A stretch of 64,000 bases of DNA from Perlucidibaca piscinae DSM 21586 (GCF_000420045.1 NZ_ATUE01000006.1:186001-250000); one strand, 5' to 3'; shown: positions 6,764 through 15,776, counted from the stretch's first letter. The notes: generated by a model not told the origin, from the letters alone. Program-made: numbers and translations.

Positions 6764-7366
6764 ATGGACAGGTTTATTAATAAGTATTTCTTGCCGGCAA
6801 TCGAATTCCTTCCATTTTGCAAAGGGATTTCTCGTGTGCAAAAAAAGAACTTTCTCGATGCTGCAAGTGATGTTGCTATTACAGTCCTGTTGGCTACATT
6901 TCCATTATGGGCGGCTGCATTTTTTGCGGCAATGTCTAATGAAAAAGATATTGATAGTTTCGTTGCCGCTGTAGCTTCTGTCGGCAATATGCTATATGTT
7001 CAAATTAATGATGGAGCTCTTATACTCTACTCGGCATCATTGATTGCTCCGGTCTTGGTGATGGCGCTTGAGTTTAGGAAGGACAGCCAGATATTAAAGG
7101 TCCCTTCTCCAATGTCATATATTGTTTCTGTGTTTATGATTCAAACTGCTGCAACCATTTATTTTTCCAAAAAAGCCTCCAATGATTATATAAATATCGA
7201 ATTTGCATATTATGTTTCTATTTCTATGTTTTTATTAACCATTATTATTCTTTATATTGTTAATTGTTTTAGATATTTTGAGGCAGGAATTGATCCCGGT
7301 AGTGAAATTGAGAGTAGTGCAAAAAAATTTCGTGACGGTTATAGCCGCCATCGCGGGGTGCAGTAA
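6764..7366 (+). CDS. Four-TM membrane protein of an AT-rich accessory pair
   Basis: A 200-aa integral membrane protein of unknown family. Hydrophobic segments lie near 36-57, 85-103, 116-134 and 148-168; the N- and C-termini are hydrophilic and positively charged. ATG 6764 is preferred (AGGCG upstream) over an in-frame TTG at 6737. Its stop overlaps the start of the DGQHR gene by one base (TAATG), so the two are translationally coupled. Codons are AT-rich, unlike the phage structural genes, which points to separate acquisition. A membrane effector paired with a DndB-like protein would fit a defence module; this is inference. Confidence 0.65.
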   Translation: MDRFINKYFLPAIEFLPFCKGISRVQKKNFLDAASDVAITVLLATFPLWAAAFFAAMSNEKDIDSFVAAVASVGNMLYVQINDGALILYSASLIAPVLVMALEFRKDSQILKVPSPMSYIVSVFMIQTAATIYFSKKASNDYINIEFAYYVSISMFLLTIIILYIVNCFRYFEAGIDPGSEIESSAKKFRDGYSRHRGVQ

Positions 7367-8523
7367 TGAATGATGATTTGGTTGATGAGATGCATTTTGA
7401 TCGTAAGTTAGAGGTGCGCTGCCTTAAGGTCACACAGCCTCTTGGGGATTTTTATATTGGAGTTATTGATTCTAAGGATTTAAGGGAGATCACTTTTTCA
7501 GATGTTAGGCGATTAGAAGGTGAGAGAGGATTTGAGACTTATCTTGGAATTCAGCGGCCGCTTAGTAAGGATCGAGTTCGAAAGATATCTGAGTATGTAA
7601 GAACTGTTGATGCGTGCTTTCCTACGGCCGTACTACTATCTGTTCAAGAGCGTTGTGCCGAGTTCGATGAGGAAAGAAGTATTCTAACTTTGCATGCATA
7701 CAAAGCTCAGGTGGATGATGTTTATGAGAGTATTAATTATGAGGGAATTGCTAATGTTATTGACGGACAGCATAGAATAGCTGGCCTTGATGGCTATGCA
7801 AAAGGCGACTTTCAAATCAATGTATCAATATTTGTAGATATTGATGTGTCGTCGGAGGCTTATATATTTTCAACAGTCAATTTGGCGCAGACGAAGGTTA
7901 ATAATAGTCTTGCTTATGATCTGTATGATTTAGCGACAAAAAGAAGCCCTCAGAAGTTATGTCATGAAATTGCGGTTGTCCTTGAGAAAGAACAAGACAG
8001 TCCGCTACATCGAAGAATAAAGAGACTAGGAACTGCGACTCCGCATAGCCTCCCAGGAAGTATTACTCAAGCAGCTTTTGTTCAGTCGCTCATGAAATAT
8101 ATTTCATCAGATCCAATGAGAGATCGTGATGCCTATATGAGAGGTAAAGTTCCTGCGCTTTCAGAGGGGAACTTGAACAAACTTATATTTAGGCAGTTTC
8201 TTATTAAAGAGCGCGATTTCGATCTTACTGATATAGTTTGGGATTATTTCTCGGCAGTAAGTAAAAGGTGGCCAGTAGCTTGGGAGTCATCTGAGCGAGG
8301 AGTCATGCTTTCAAAGACAAACGGCTTTTTTGCACTTATGCGTCTCTTGGGGGATATATATAGTGGCCTAGGACTTGATAAGCCATCTGAAGGTGATTTC
8401 AAAAGGGTTTTTGATAACTATCAAATTATCGATGATGAGTTTACGACGGCAAATTACAAACCAGGATCAAGTGGGGAGTCGGCACTTTACAGAAAGCTGA
8501 AAACAGAATTGAATCTTGGTTAG
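7366..8523 (+). CDS. DGQHR-domain (DndB-like) protein
   Basis: A 385-aa protein with the DGQHR signature at 133-137 (IANVIDGQHRIAGLDGY). This motif defines a family that includes DndB of phosphorothioate DNA modification and the DpdB-type proteins of deazaguanine systems, folds related to ParB/sulfiredoxin. Around it are family features: QRPLSKDRVRKISEYV before it (63-78) and FSTVNLAQTKVN after it (about 169-180), the latter typical of the domain. No dndCDE or dpd genes are nearby. It is coupled by TAATG to the 4-TM gene and abuts the convergent methylase gene end to end. Family assignment is confident; function is unknown. Confidence 0.8.
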   Translation: MNDDLVDEMHFDRKLEVRCLKVTQPLGDFYIGVIDSKDLREITFSDVRRLEGERGFETYLGIQRPLSKDRVRKISEYVRTVDACFPTAVLLSVQERCAEFDEERSILTLHAYKAQVDDVYESINYEGIANVIDGQHRIAGLDGYAKGDFQINVSIFVDIDVSSEAYIFSTVNLAQTKVNNSLAYDLYDLATKRSPQKLCHEIAVVLEKEQDSPLHRRIKRLGTATPHSLPGSITQAAFVQSLMKYISSDPMRDRDAYMRGKVPALSEGNLNKLIFRQFLIKERDFDLTDIVWDYFSAVSKRWPVAWESSERGVMLSKTNGFFALMRLLGDIYSGLGLDKPSEGDFKRVFDNYQIIDDEFTTANYKPGSSGESALYRKLKTELNLG

Positions 8524-9324
8524 CTATTCCCAGCATTGTATAGCGAGTTCTTGGTACTTCCCCCGGAACTCGCTTTTTCCTGCAAGTACGTTGCTTCTTG
8601 AAAGTACATGTTGATTGTATCCCTCATAAAGTTCGCAAACTGATGCATGGTTTGCATTTAAAACTAAAACCTTTGCCCCCCTTTCGGTGGCACGGTCGAC
8701 TGCATTTTTCAGTCGTATTTGGTCTTCCCATTTGAAGAGGGATTCATTGTATTTTATAAAGCCATTGTAGTTATGCTTCACTGTATATGGTGGATCAATA
8801 AAAACAAAGTCGCCATCTTGTGATTTATTTATTGACTCTTCGAAGTCGCAACACAAAATTTCTACTGAAGATAATAGATTGGAGACATGTGGAAAGCTGT
8901 CAATATCAATTAAGATATTTTTTTTTGTGCCAATTGGGACATTAAATTCGCCTTTTAAGTTGACGCGATAAAGTCCATTCCAGCATGTTCTGTTTAAGTA
9001 TAGCGTTCTTGCTGCTTTTTCCATGCACCCGCTAGGCGATGATTTTCTAACTTCATAGTAGTGCTCAATGCTATGAAGATTTTGATGGATTTGTAGTAAC
9101 TCTATAATTGGCTTCCAGTCCTTCTTAATTGAGGTGTAAACATTTATTATCTCTTTATTAATGTCTGAGATTATTGCATTTCTAGGCTTTAGATGAAAAA
9201 AAACGGCCCCACCTCCAAAAAATGGCTCTATGTAATTGTTGAATTTTTCGGGGAAAAGCCAACTTGCTTGAGCTGTAAGCCATCGTTTCCCACCGGCCCA
9301 TTTAATTATTGGCTGAGCTTCCAC
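8524..9324 (-). CDS. dam: Dam-type DNA adenine N6-methyltransferase
   Basis: Transfers a methyl group from S-adenosylmethionine to adenine N6, most likely in GATC or a related site. The order of motifs is that of the alpha/Dam class: IKWAGGKRWL near residue 6, motif I EPFFGGGAVFFHL (33-45), the target-recognition stretch NRTCWNGLYR (111-120) and motif IV DPPY (177-180). Length 266 aa is normal. It is AT-rich and stands on the late-gene strand directly downstream of D, so it may be expressed with the late operon and mark phage DNA before packaging. Its stop abuts the stop of the DGQHR gene. Specificity cannot be read from sequence. Confidence 0.9.
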   Translation of the reverse strand: MEAQPIIKWAGGKRWLTAQASWLFPEKFNNYIEPFFGGGAVFFHLKPRNAIISDINKEIINVYTSIKKDWKPIIELLQIHQNLHSIEHYYEVRKSSPSGCMEKAARTLYLNRTCWNGLYRVNLKGEFNVPIGTKKNILIDIDSFPHVSNLLSSVEILCCDFEESINKSQDGDFVFIDPPYTVKHNYNGFIKYNESLFKWEDQIRLKNAVDRATERGAKVLVLNANHASVCELYEGYNQHVLSRSNVLAGKSEFRGKYQELAIQCWE

Positions 9325-9401
9325 ATTTTTCTCGATTGGCGATGTTTGCTGGCGCCTAGCTTAGTGACACTGTCGATTTAAGTCGATGGCCAATCTCGCT
9401 C

Positions 9402-10601
9402 TCAAGTCTGCTGCGCTTGTCGAAGCGCTGCGTTTGCTCGTGTCTTGGCAATGGCTCTGTTGGTGTAGAGCGGCGAGAGGGTTTGCACGTTTCCTTCCTT
9501 TCCAGCTAGAACTAGTGACCGCTTACCGGTCTTACTGTCTATCCATCGAGCACGCACTCCCGACAACTGGCTGTCGTTGCTGTGACTGGACTCGGCTGAG
9601 AACACTTCAGCCTCAACTTTTGTGGTGAAGCCGCTGTCCGTGATGCTGTGCACCAGCTTCACGGCAATCCAAGCTTGTCCGTCGATCTCTGGTTTCCAGC
9701 CGCTCACGATCAGAGGAGTCTCGGGATACAGCTCAGGCCGACCTACGGCCAAATCCAGTGTGAAGGTGGCTGCAGCACGCTGGATCCTGCCCATCTCGGC
9801 AACGGCCGCCGTCATGGCATCCTGTTCGGTAGCATAGGTGTGGCGCAGGGTTTTCAGATTTTCTTCATCGCCGGCAATAACCTCGCGCTTGCGGCCGGTG
9901 CTGGCCTCCAGCCAGTAGGCCATGACCCCGGTGTAGGCATCGCGGTCGCTGGAGCCGTACTCGTGCTCGTCGCCATCGGCGCGTGTGATGATCGCCGGCG
10001 AGATCTCTCGTCCGGACACCGTGGCAGCCTGCCCGCTGGGAAACACCACCAGGCGGTCCGCCTTGATGCTGGCGATGGCGCCGTGGTCCTTGCAGAGCCG
10101 GGTGAGCAGGTTGACGTCGCTTTCGCTGGTCTGGTCCAGGTGCTTGATGACGATGCTTGCCAGTCGCGCGGTCAATGCCACCTTCAAGCCGTTGGTGGCC
10201 GCGATGGACTTCACGATGGCGCCGAGGGTGGTGTTGTGCCAGCTGCGCTCCCGCTTCACCCGCAATCCGGCGCAAAGGTTCGCGCTGCGGGCGCGGATGG
10301 TGAGCTGGTCAGGTGCGCCGCTATGGCGCACCTCGTCGACGGTGAACGTGCCCTTGTCGACCAGCGGCGAGCCCTGCCAGCCAATGGCCAGCTGCAGCTT
10401 GACGCCCTTGGACGGCATGGCCAGCTTGCCGTCGCTGTCGGAGATGGTCAGATCAAGCTGATCGGCCTCGAGGCCGCGATTGTCGGTCAAGGTGAGGCTG
10501 ATCAGCCGACCCTGAACACGTGCGCTGATGTCCTCGCCGGCCAGGCTGATCTGGTAGGCCGGCTTGGGCACGTGCTGGGGGTTGATGGTCCAGAGGTTCA
10601 T
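9402..10601 (-). CDS. D: Phage late control protein D, tail hub (P2 gpD)
   Basis: Structural hub protein between the tail tube and the spike, 399 aa (P2 gpD 387). The start has the family pattern NPQHVPKPAYQISLAGEDIS and LSLTDNRGLEADQLDLTISDSDG. The central part contains the conserved hub fold, with WHNTTLGAIVKSIA. The C-terminal region ends in a Lys/Arg/Ala-rich helix. The start overlaps the U stop by ATGA. It is the last structural gene of the T-U-D block; the methylase gene follows on the same strand. Confidence 0.93.
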   Translation of the reverse strand: MNLWTINPQHVPKPAYQISLAGEDISARVQGRLISLTLTDNRGLEADQLDLTISDSDGKLAMPSKGVKLQLAIGWQGSPLVDKGTFTVDEVRHSGAPDQLTIRARSANLCAGLRVKRERSWHNTTLGAIVKSIAATNGLKVALTARLASIVIKHLDQTSESDVNLLTRLCKDHGAIASIKADRLVVFPSGQAATVSGREISPAIITRADGDEHEYGSSDRDAYTGVMAYWLEASTGRKREVIAGDEENLKTLRHTYATEQDAMTAAVAEMGRIQRAAATFTLDLAVGRPELYPETPLIVSGWKPEIDGQAWIAVKLVHSITDSGFTTKVEAEVFSAESSHSNDSQLSGVRARWIDSKTGKRSLVLAGKEGNVQTLSPLYTNRAIAKTRANAALRQAQQT

Positions 10602-11038
10602 CGCAGCAGGTTCAGGCCAATGTTGAGCAGGCTGCCCAGCAGGTCCACGCGGTCGTCATCTACGCGCTTGAGCTGCAAGGAGAACTCGACGCGGCGCGGG
10701 TGGCCGTCCGGGAAGAAGACCGTCTTGGTCTCCTCGAGCTCTTCAATGACGAACAGGCCGTAGATGCGGCCGGTACCCTCGATCAGCGGCCAGGCCTCGC
10801 CGCGCTCAGCCATGAGGCGCAGGGTGTCCATGGAGATCATGCCGCTCGCCAGCTCGGTGGTGTACCAGCCAGAGAGGGTGATCTTGTCATCGCCCGGGCC
10901 CAGGTACTGGTTGGCCGGCCGCAAGCCGATGCGGTTCTGGGATGCGTGTCGGTAGCTGGTCTGGCGTCTGAAGTCCTGGTAGGCCAGTGACGACAGGCTG
11001 AACACGAACATCCCGAGGGTCATCATCATCGACTGCAT
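10598..11038 (-). CDS. U: Tail protein U (P2 gpU, tail terminator)
   Basis: A 146-aa homologue of P2 gpU, which caps the tail and stops tube/sheath growth. The N-terminal MFVFSLSSLAYQDFRRQTSYRHASQNRIG and the mid block GPGDDKITLSGWY are characteristic. ATG 11038 has GGAG seven bases upstream; several in-frame ATGs follow. It lies between T and D as in P2, with four-base overlaps. Confidence 0.92.
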   Translation of the reverse strand: MQSMMMTLGMFVFSLSSLAYQDFRRQTSYRHASQNRIGLRPANQYLGPGDDKITLSGWYTTELASGMISMDTLRLMAERGEAWPLIEGTGRIYGLFVIEELEETKTVFFPDGHPRRVEFSLQLKRVDDDRVDLLGSLLNIGLNLLR

Positions 11039-11041
11039 GCA

Positions 11042-13516
11042 TTACTCCAGATCGCGCAGAGCAGAGCGCACCGTGGCTGCCTTGTCTTGGGCGAACTTGC
11101 GCATGGCGCGCTCGACAGCCTGCCCGATCTGCCGGGGATCTCCGCCTGTGACCTGAATGGTCAGGTGGATCTGGTCGCCCTGGACCACCACGCTGCCAGC
11201 CGACCGCTGCACGGACATGGCTGGCCGGTTGTCGATGGGGACGCCAGCCAGCGCCGGCATGGTCATGCCCAGCGCCATGCCGGCGCCGGCGGTCTTGAGC
11301 TGGCCGGTGATACGGTTGATCTGCCCAAGCACGCCACCGGTGCCACCCTGCAGGCCGATCTGCAGGCCTGCCATGGTGTGGCCGCCCAGCTCGGCGAACA
11401 CGCGGCTGGGGGAGTGAATTCCCAGGCGCTCCTTGAACCAGCCGACTGCGCCAGTTCCGACGCTGGTGATGGTGGCCTTGAGACTGGCCAGCTTGCTGTT
11501 GATGCCGCCGATCAGGCCATCCAGCATCTGCGAACCCATGGTGCGGAATCGCTCCGGCAGGCCAGTGAACCAGTTCAGGAACTCCTGGCCTTTGGCCTTC
11601 AGGTAGTCCCAGTTCTTGTAGATCGCGTAGACCGCGATTGCGATGGCCGTTAGCGCCAACCCGACAGGGTTGAACAGCATGATCCGGAAGAGACCGCTCA
11701 GTGCGATACCAGCCAGCCCGATGCCCTTGCTCAGCAGCGTCATGGCGCCGAAGCCTTGGATGCCCAGCAGGGACATGCCTAAACGCATGATGGCGAAGGG
11801 GCCGATAATCGCGGCCAGCGCCAGCGTCAGCCCGCCCATGACCACCATGATGGCGCTGATCACGGCCAGTCCCTTGAGCAGGGTGGCTGTCAGCACCGGA
11901 TTGGCCTTGGTCCAGGTGTCCACGCGCTCCAGCACGTTGTCCAGGGTGTCGAGCAGGCCCATGAGTGGTCCCTTCAGCAGCCCGCCCTGAGTGCCGGAGG
12001 TGTTGAAGAGCCGGTTCTGGGTCATCTGCCAGCGGGCGGACACGGTCTGGTTGCGGGCATCGGCCTCGCGTTGCATGGAACCCTTGGCTTGGGCCGCGTT
12101 GACCAGCTCGAGCTGGCGCCGGTACTCGGCCAGGTTTCCCGATAGCTTCGCGGCATCGTCGCCGAACTCGTCACCGAAGAGCATCGTGGCCGCGGACAGG
12201 CGCTTTTCCCGACTCAGCGCCTGGATGGCCGTGAGCACATTGATGATGGTGTCGGTGGGATTCTGGGCCATGCCTTTCTGGATGGCGGCCGGGTTCATGC
12301 CCAGCATGTCCATGCCGGTCATGAAGCGCTTGCTCTGGTTCTCCGCGATGGACAGCTCACGGATCATCGCGTTGGTGGCCGTGGCCGCTACCTCGGCGCT
12401 GCTGCCCAGGCTCAGGAAGGTGCTGCCCAGCGCGGCCGTGGTGCGGTAGTCCATGCCGGCGGTCGTGGCCACGCCGGCAACACGCTGCAGCACATCGATG
12501 ATGTCGCCACCCTTGGAGAGCGCCTGGTCGTCGAGGTAGTTGATGACGTCGCCGAGATCCCGGATGTTCTTGATCGGGATTTTGTAGAGTGCTGCAATGC
12601 GGCCCATGTTTTCGCCCAGCTCGTCCTCGGGCAGGTCGAAGGCCGAGGCCATGATGGCGGCGGTCTCGGCGAAGTTGAGCAGGTTCGCCACGCCCTGGAT
12701 GTTCATGCGCGCGCCGCCCTCGACCAGGGCGGCCAGCCCGGTGGCGGCAATCGGCAGGTGCTTGGATAGTTCCTGGATGCCGGCGGCGAGCTGGAAGTAG
12801 GTCGGCGTCAGCTTGCCATTGGCATCGCGGGCTCCCTGCACTTGGCGCGCCACGCCGAGCATGGCGTCCTCGAAGGTCGAGTAGTCCTTGATGAACTTCA
12901 CCACTGGCACCAGCCCGGCCGTGCCGCCGGCGGTCAGGCCGGCACCGGTCGCGGCCGCGTTGCCGGCCCACCCCATGGCGTTGTCGTAGGCCTTGCGTGC
13001 AGCGGCCAGCCTCTTGTGCTTGGCAGCCAGGGTGGCCAGCTGGGCCTCCTGCTTCTTCATGGCGGCATTGGCGGCCTCGACGCTGGCCTTGAGCTCCTTC
13101 TCGAAGCCGCGCAGGCGGTTGGTGGCGATGCCGGCTTCGTCGAGCGCACGTCTGTTGTCGGCGAGCTGCTTCACCTGGCGGGTCTGCTTCAAGCGAAGGT
13201 TGTCGGCGGCGCTGGCCAGGCGCTTGAGCTTCGTGGCCTGTGCCTCGGTCGGCGGGCCGCTGGCCGCCACCTCTAGGCTGTAGAGCTTGTACTGGTGCCG
13301 GGCCTTCTGCAGGTCGTTCAGAGTCTGGTTGAGCGCTGCCTGGCGCTGCCGGAAGCCGTCGATCTTCGCCTGCTGCTTGTCGAGATCGCGCAGTTGCCGG
13401 CGGGTCGCCTGCAATGCGGCAGAGGTCTGGGCGCTGCCGCGCTGGATCTTCTTGAGGGGGGCGGTGACCGTCTCGATCGCATCGAGCAGTACCTGCAGCT
13501 TCAGTCTGTCAGTCAT
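11042..13516 (-). CDS. T: Tail tape measure protein (P2 gpT)
   Basis: An 824-aa tape measure that sets tail length and is threaded through the tube (P2 gpT 815 aa). The first 180 residues are coiled coil rich in Lys, Gln and Ala. The phage tail tape-measure core lies in the middle (AAGIQELSKHLPIAATGLAALVEGG and following). Several hydrophobic segments lie at about 540-640, and the C-terminal part carries the GIHSPSRVFAELGGHTMAGL motif. ATG 13516 (MTDRLKLQVLLDAI) is chosen because it fits the family and overlaps the E' stop; an in-frame start at 13549 is less likely. Confidence 0.93.
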   Translation of the reverse strand: MTDRLKLQVLLDAIETVTAPLKKIQRGSAQTSAALQATRRQLRDLDKQQAKIDGFRQRQAALNQTLNDLQKARHQYKLYSLEVAASGPPTEAQATKLKRLASAADNLRLKQTRQVKQLADNRRALDEAGIATNRLRGFEKELKASVEAANAAMKKQEAQLATLAAKHKRLAAARKAYDNAMGWAGNAAATGAGLTAGGTAGLVPVVKFIKDYSTFEDAMLGVARQVQGARDANGKLTPTYFQLAAGIQELSKHLPIAATGLAALVEGGARMNIQGVANLLNFAETAAIMASAFDLPEDELGENMGRIAALYKIPIKNIRDLGDVINYLDDQALSKGGDIIDVLQRVAGVATTAGMDYRTTAALGSTFLSLGSSAEVAATATNAMIRELSIAENQSKRFMTGMDMLGMNPAAIQKGMAQNPTDTIINVLTAIQALSREKRLSAATMLFGDEFGDDAAKLSGNLAEYRRQLELVNAAQAKGSMQREADARNQTVSARWQMTQNRLFNTSGTQGGLLKGPLMGLLDTLDNVLERVDTWTKANPVLTATLLKGLAVISAIMVVMGGLTLALAAIIGPFAIMRLGMSLLGIQGFGAMTLLSKGIGLAGIALSGLFRIMLFNPVGLALTAIAIAVYAIYKNWDYLKAKGQEFLNWFTGLPERFRTMGSQMLDGLIGGINSKLASLKATITSVGTGAVGWFKERLGIHSPSRVFAELGGHTMAGLQIGLQGGTGGVLGQINRITGQLKTAGAGMALGMTMPALAGVPIDNRPAMSVQRSAGSVVVQGDQIHLTIQVTGGDPRQIGQAVERAMRKFAQDKAATVRSALRDLE

Positions 13517-13628
13517 CGTCCTGTCCGCAGCGCTTGCGGGCGTCTTCACGCCAGCCCATCAGTTCAGCGAGATCCATGTCATCCATGGTGGACGGCGGCC
13601 AGTGGAATACAGCAGCGATGTCCGCCAT
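13509..13628 (-). CDS. GpE-family tail protein (E' frame), 39 aa
   Basis: Short GpE-type protein containing the invariant core FHWPPSTMDDMDLAELMGWRE. It can be made alone from ATG 13628, or as the C-terminal part of an E+E' fusion by a -1 frameshift in the upstream E gene: the frame is open back to the slippery site at 13679-13685. In P2 the fusion and E act as tail assembly chaperones, like lambda G/GT. The stop overlaps the start of T. Confidence 0.85.
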   Translation of the reverse strand: MADIAAVFHWPPSTMDDMDLAELMGWREDARKRCGQDDD

Positions 13629-13636
13629 GGCGTCAT

Positions 13637-13984
13637 TCACGCGCCGAGGGACGCTTCCTGCCGCGCGTCCTTCGGCAGCAAAAAATCGCTCACCTTCGCG
13701 CCCAGCTGCAGGAGGTCGGCCGGATCCAGCTCCAACACGTCCTGGGCGGTGAGTGCCGGCGTGGTGATACGAGGTAGCAGCACGCGCAGGGCGTCGACGT
13801 CCATGCGCAGCACGTCGACCAGCTGCAGGCCGCGCAGGGCGCCGGCCTTGGGCTTGCGGACCTCGATCTCGGTGATCAGGAGAGTGCCGCGCTGCAGCGG
13901 CTCGTCGAGGGTGACCAGGTTGGGGTTCTTCATGGATTCGGTCTGCGCCTGCTGATCAGCCGGCATGTGGTTCTGCTCGCTCAT
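13637..13984 (-). CDS. E: Tail assembly chaperone E
   Basis: A 115-aa phage tail assembly protein at the P2 gpE position between FII and T. It contains VTLDEPLQRGTLLITEIEVRKPKAGALRGL, typical of the family. Near its 3' end the sequence GAT-TTT-TTG (codons for D-F-L in VSDFLLPKD) contains the T-TTT-TTG heptamer, where a fraction of ribosomes should slip back into the E' frame and make E+E'. SD GGAG precedes ATG 13984 by about ten bases. Confidence 0.88.
   Translation of the reverse strand: MSEQNHMPADQQAQTESMKNPNLVTLDEPLQRGTLLITEIEVRKPKAGALRGLQLVDVLRMDVDALRVLLPRITTPALTAQDVLELDPADLLQLGAKVSDFLLPKDARQEASLGA
13679..13685 (-). other. Programmed -1 frameshift slippery site TTTTTTG (E to E+E')
   Basis: In the E reading frame the heptamer reads T-TTT-TTG. 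A -1 slip continues as GCT-GCC-GAA-GGA and stays open through GTG-AAT-GAC-GCC into ATG-GCG-GAC of E', so the fusion joins the first about 95 residues of E to the GpE domain. P2 uses the same T-TTT-TTG heptamer at the same place. No ribosome profiling is available here; frame geometry is seen directly. Confidence 0.85.
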
Positions 13985-14038
13985 GAGGCGCTCCAGAAAG
14001 TGTCAGGGGAGCCGCCGGCGGCTGCCGGCAGGGAAGGG

Positions 14039-14557
14039 TCAGGCCAGGCCGATGGCGCGGCGCTGACCGGCCATACGGTCGACACCACCCACGACCTCCT
14101 TGAAGTTCAAGAGATCGATCTCGATCTCGACCACGCCGTTGATCTCGAGGCGGTAGTAGGTGAGTGGGGTCTTGATCTTGTGCTCGGTGTCCTCACCCGG
14201 CTTGGCGTCGCCCATGTCGATCTCTTCGTGGCGACCACGGACGATGATCTCGACGGCATCCACACCGCCGTCATCCTCGCGCTGGTAGGCACCGGCGAAG
14301 CGCAGGCCGATGGCATCTACGCCGACGGCGCCAAACTGGCGGAGGACGATCAGATCCAGACCGCCCAGGACCCACTCCAGCGTCAGGCCGTCATCCGACA
14401 TACCGAAGTCGGTCTTCACGGCGCCATTCATGCCGCCGCCACGATAGGACTCCATCTTGCGTGCCAGCTTGGGCAGGGTGACGGACTTCACCAGGGACAG
14501 GTAGCTGTTGCCCTCGTTGAACAGGTTCAGGTTCTTCAGCTTGCTCGGCAGCGACAT
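14039..14557 (-). CDS. FII: Major tail tube protein (P2 gpFII)
   Basis: A 172-aa inner tube protein, the same length as P2 gpFII. It begins MSLPSKLKNLNLFNEGNSYLSLV and contains the block YRGGGMNGAVKTDFGMSDDGLTLEW, both highly conserved in P2-like tubes. It stacks as hexameric rings inside the contractile sheath. It is preceded by the sheath gene FI and followed by E. SD GGAGG lies before ATG 14557. Confidence 0.95.
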   Translation of the reverse strand: MSLPSKLKNLNLFNEGNSYLSLVKSVTLPKLARKMESYRGGGMNGAVKTDFGMSDDGLTLEWVLGGLDLIVLRQFGAVGVDAIGLRFAGAYQREDDGGVDAVEIIVRGRHEEIDMGDAKPGEDTEHKIKTPLTYYRLEINGVVEIEIDLLNFKEVVGGVDRMAGQRRAIGLA

Positions 14558-14618
14558 GGCTGGCCTCCTTCAAATCGTAGGTCTTTCCCCGACGATCGGG
14601 GCGTGTTCACCAGCAGCG

Positions 14619-15776
14619 TCAGGCCGCAGCCACGGCTTCCGCGAAGTTCACCAGATAGCGGCCGGTGATGCGCTGCCGCAGCATGAGGTTCTCCAGCGGC
14701 GGCACCGGGGTGAAGTCGTAGTCGATGTAAAGGCCACCGGCCTGCAGCACGTCAATGCCATTCGCTTCCGGATCGAACCAGCACTGGCCATCGATGATGT
14801 AGCCCTGCGCCTTGAGGCCACGGAGCTTGGCGTTGATGCCCTCGATGATGTCCTTGGCCAGGCTGGGGTGCATCGGCTTGTCGACAGCCCAGAAGTGACC
14901 TTCCGCCATGGTGTCCATGAGCACCTGAGCGGTGCGGGTGTAGTTCTCGAAAGCGAACAGGGGGTCATCCGTGGCGGTGCGCGAGCCCCAGAAGCGGAAG
15001 CCGTCCGAGCGGATCAGGGTGGTGACCTCGGCCGCGTTCAGGTAGCCGGTGTCGGTGGCCGGATCCTGCAGATCCCAGAACACGTCCTTGCTGATGCCGG
15101 TGACACCGTCGACGACCACGTTTGAGAGGGTCTTGTGCCAGCCCACCTCGCGGTCGAGCTTGGCGCGCAGTCCCAGCGCATGCGCCGTGGCCGGGGAGGT
15201 TACGCCGAGCTTCGTGAAGTCCGGCCAGATGACCATGACCTCGCGGGCTCCGAAGTTCTCGCGGTAGGCAGTGGCTTCTTCCTTGGTGGCGCAGTCAAAG
15301 GCGCTGACGTAGGCGAAACCTCGCAGCTTCTGTGCAAGGGACACGAGTTCGGTGGCCACGCCCTGGGTGTCGAGGCCAGGGGCGCCCAAGATGCGCGGCT
15401 TGATGCCGAAGCGCTGCTTGGCGGTGAGTAACGCCTTCAGGCCGGTGTACTGACCTTCGGTGGTGATCGTGCCAATGACATTGACCGTGGTGGCGGCTTC
15501 ATCAGCACCAGCTTCAACACGAACCACGATGCAGATGGCGTTGCCCTTGTCGGCGATGGCCTGCAGGGTCTTGGCCAGCGTGCCGGCGACGCCGGCCTTG
15601 GCGATCATTGCCTGAGGGTTAGTAACCAGCACTGCCTCGTTGAGGGGGAAGGCCAATGCGTCGGCATCGGCAGCGGTGGCGGCAAAGCCGATCACGGCGG
15701 TCTCGATGGTGCGGATGGGACGCGGGCCGTCGGTGACTTCGAAGACTCGTACGCCGTGGTGGTATTCAGCCGACAT
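14619..15776 (-). CDS. FI: Tail sheath protein (P2 gpFI)
   Basis: A 385-aa contractile sheath subunit (P2 gpFI 396). The N-terminus EYHHGVRVFEVTDGPRPIRTIETAVIGFAAT is the classical sheath start, and the C-terminal part (FRFWGSRT, QRITGRYLVNFAEAV) carries the conserved beta strands that link neighbouring subunits. SD AGGAG precedes ATG 15776. It is the first gene of the FI late operon, with a TGTA-N11-TACA dyad 78 bp upstream. Confidence 0.95.
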   Translation of the reverse strand: MSAEYHHGVRVFEVTDGPRPIRTIETAVIGFAATAADADALAFPLNEAVLVTNPQAMIAKAGVAGTLAKTLQAIADKGNAICIVVRVEAGADEAATTVNVIGTITTEGQYTGLKALLTAKQRFGIKPRILGAPGLDTQGVATELVSLAQKLRGFAYVSAFDCATKEEATAYRENFGAREVMVIWPDFTKLGVTSPATAHALGLRAKLDREVGWHKTLSNVVVDGVTGISKDVFWDLQDPATDTGYLNAAEVTTLIRSDGFRFWGSRTATDDPLFAFENYTRTAQVLMDTMAEGHFWAVDKPMHPSLAKDIIEGINAKLRGLKAQGYIIDGQCWFDPEANGIDVLQAGGLYIDYDFTPVPPLENLMLRQRITGRYLVNFAEAVAAA

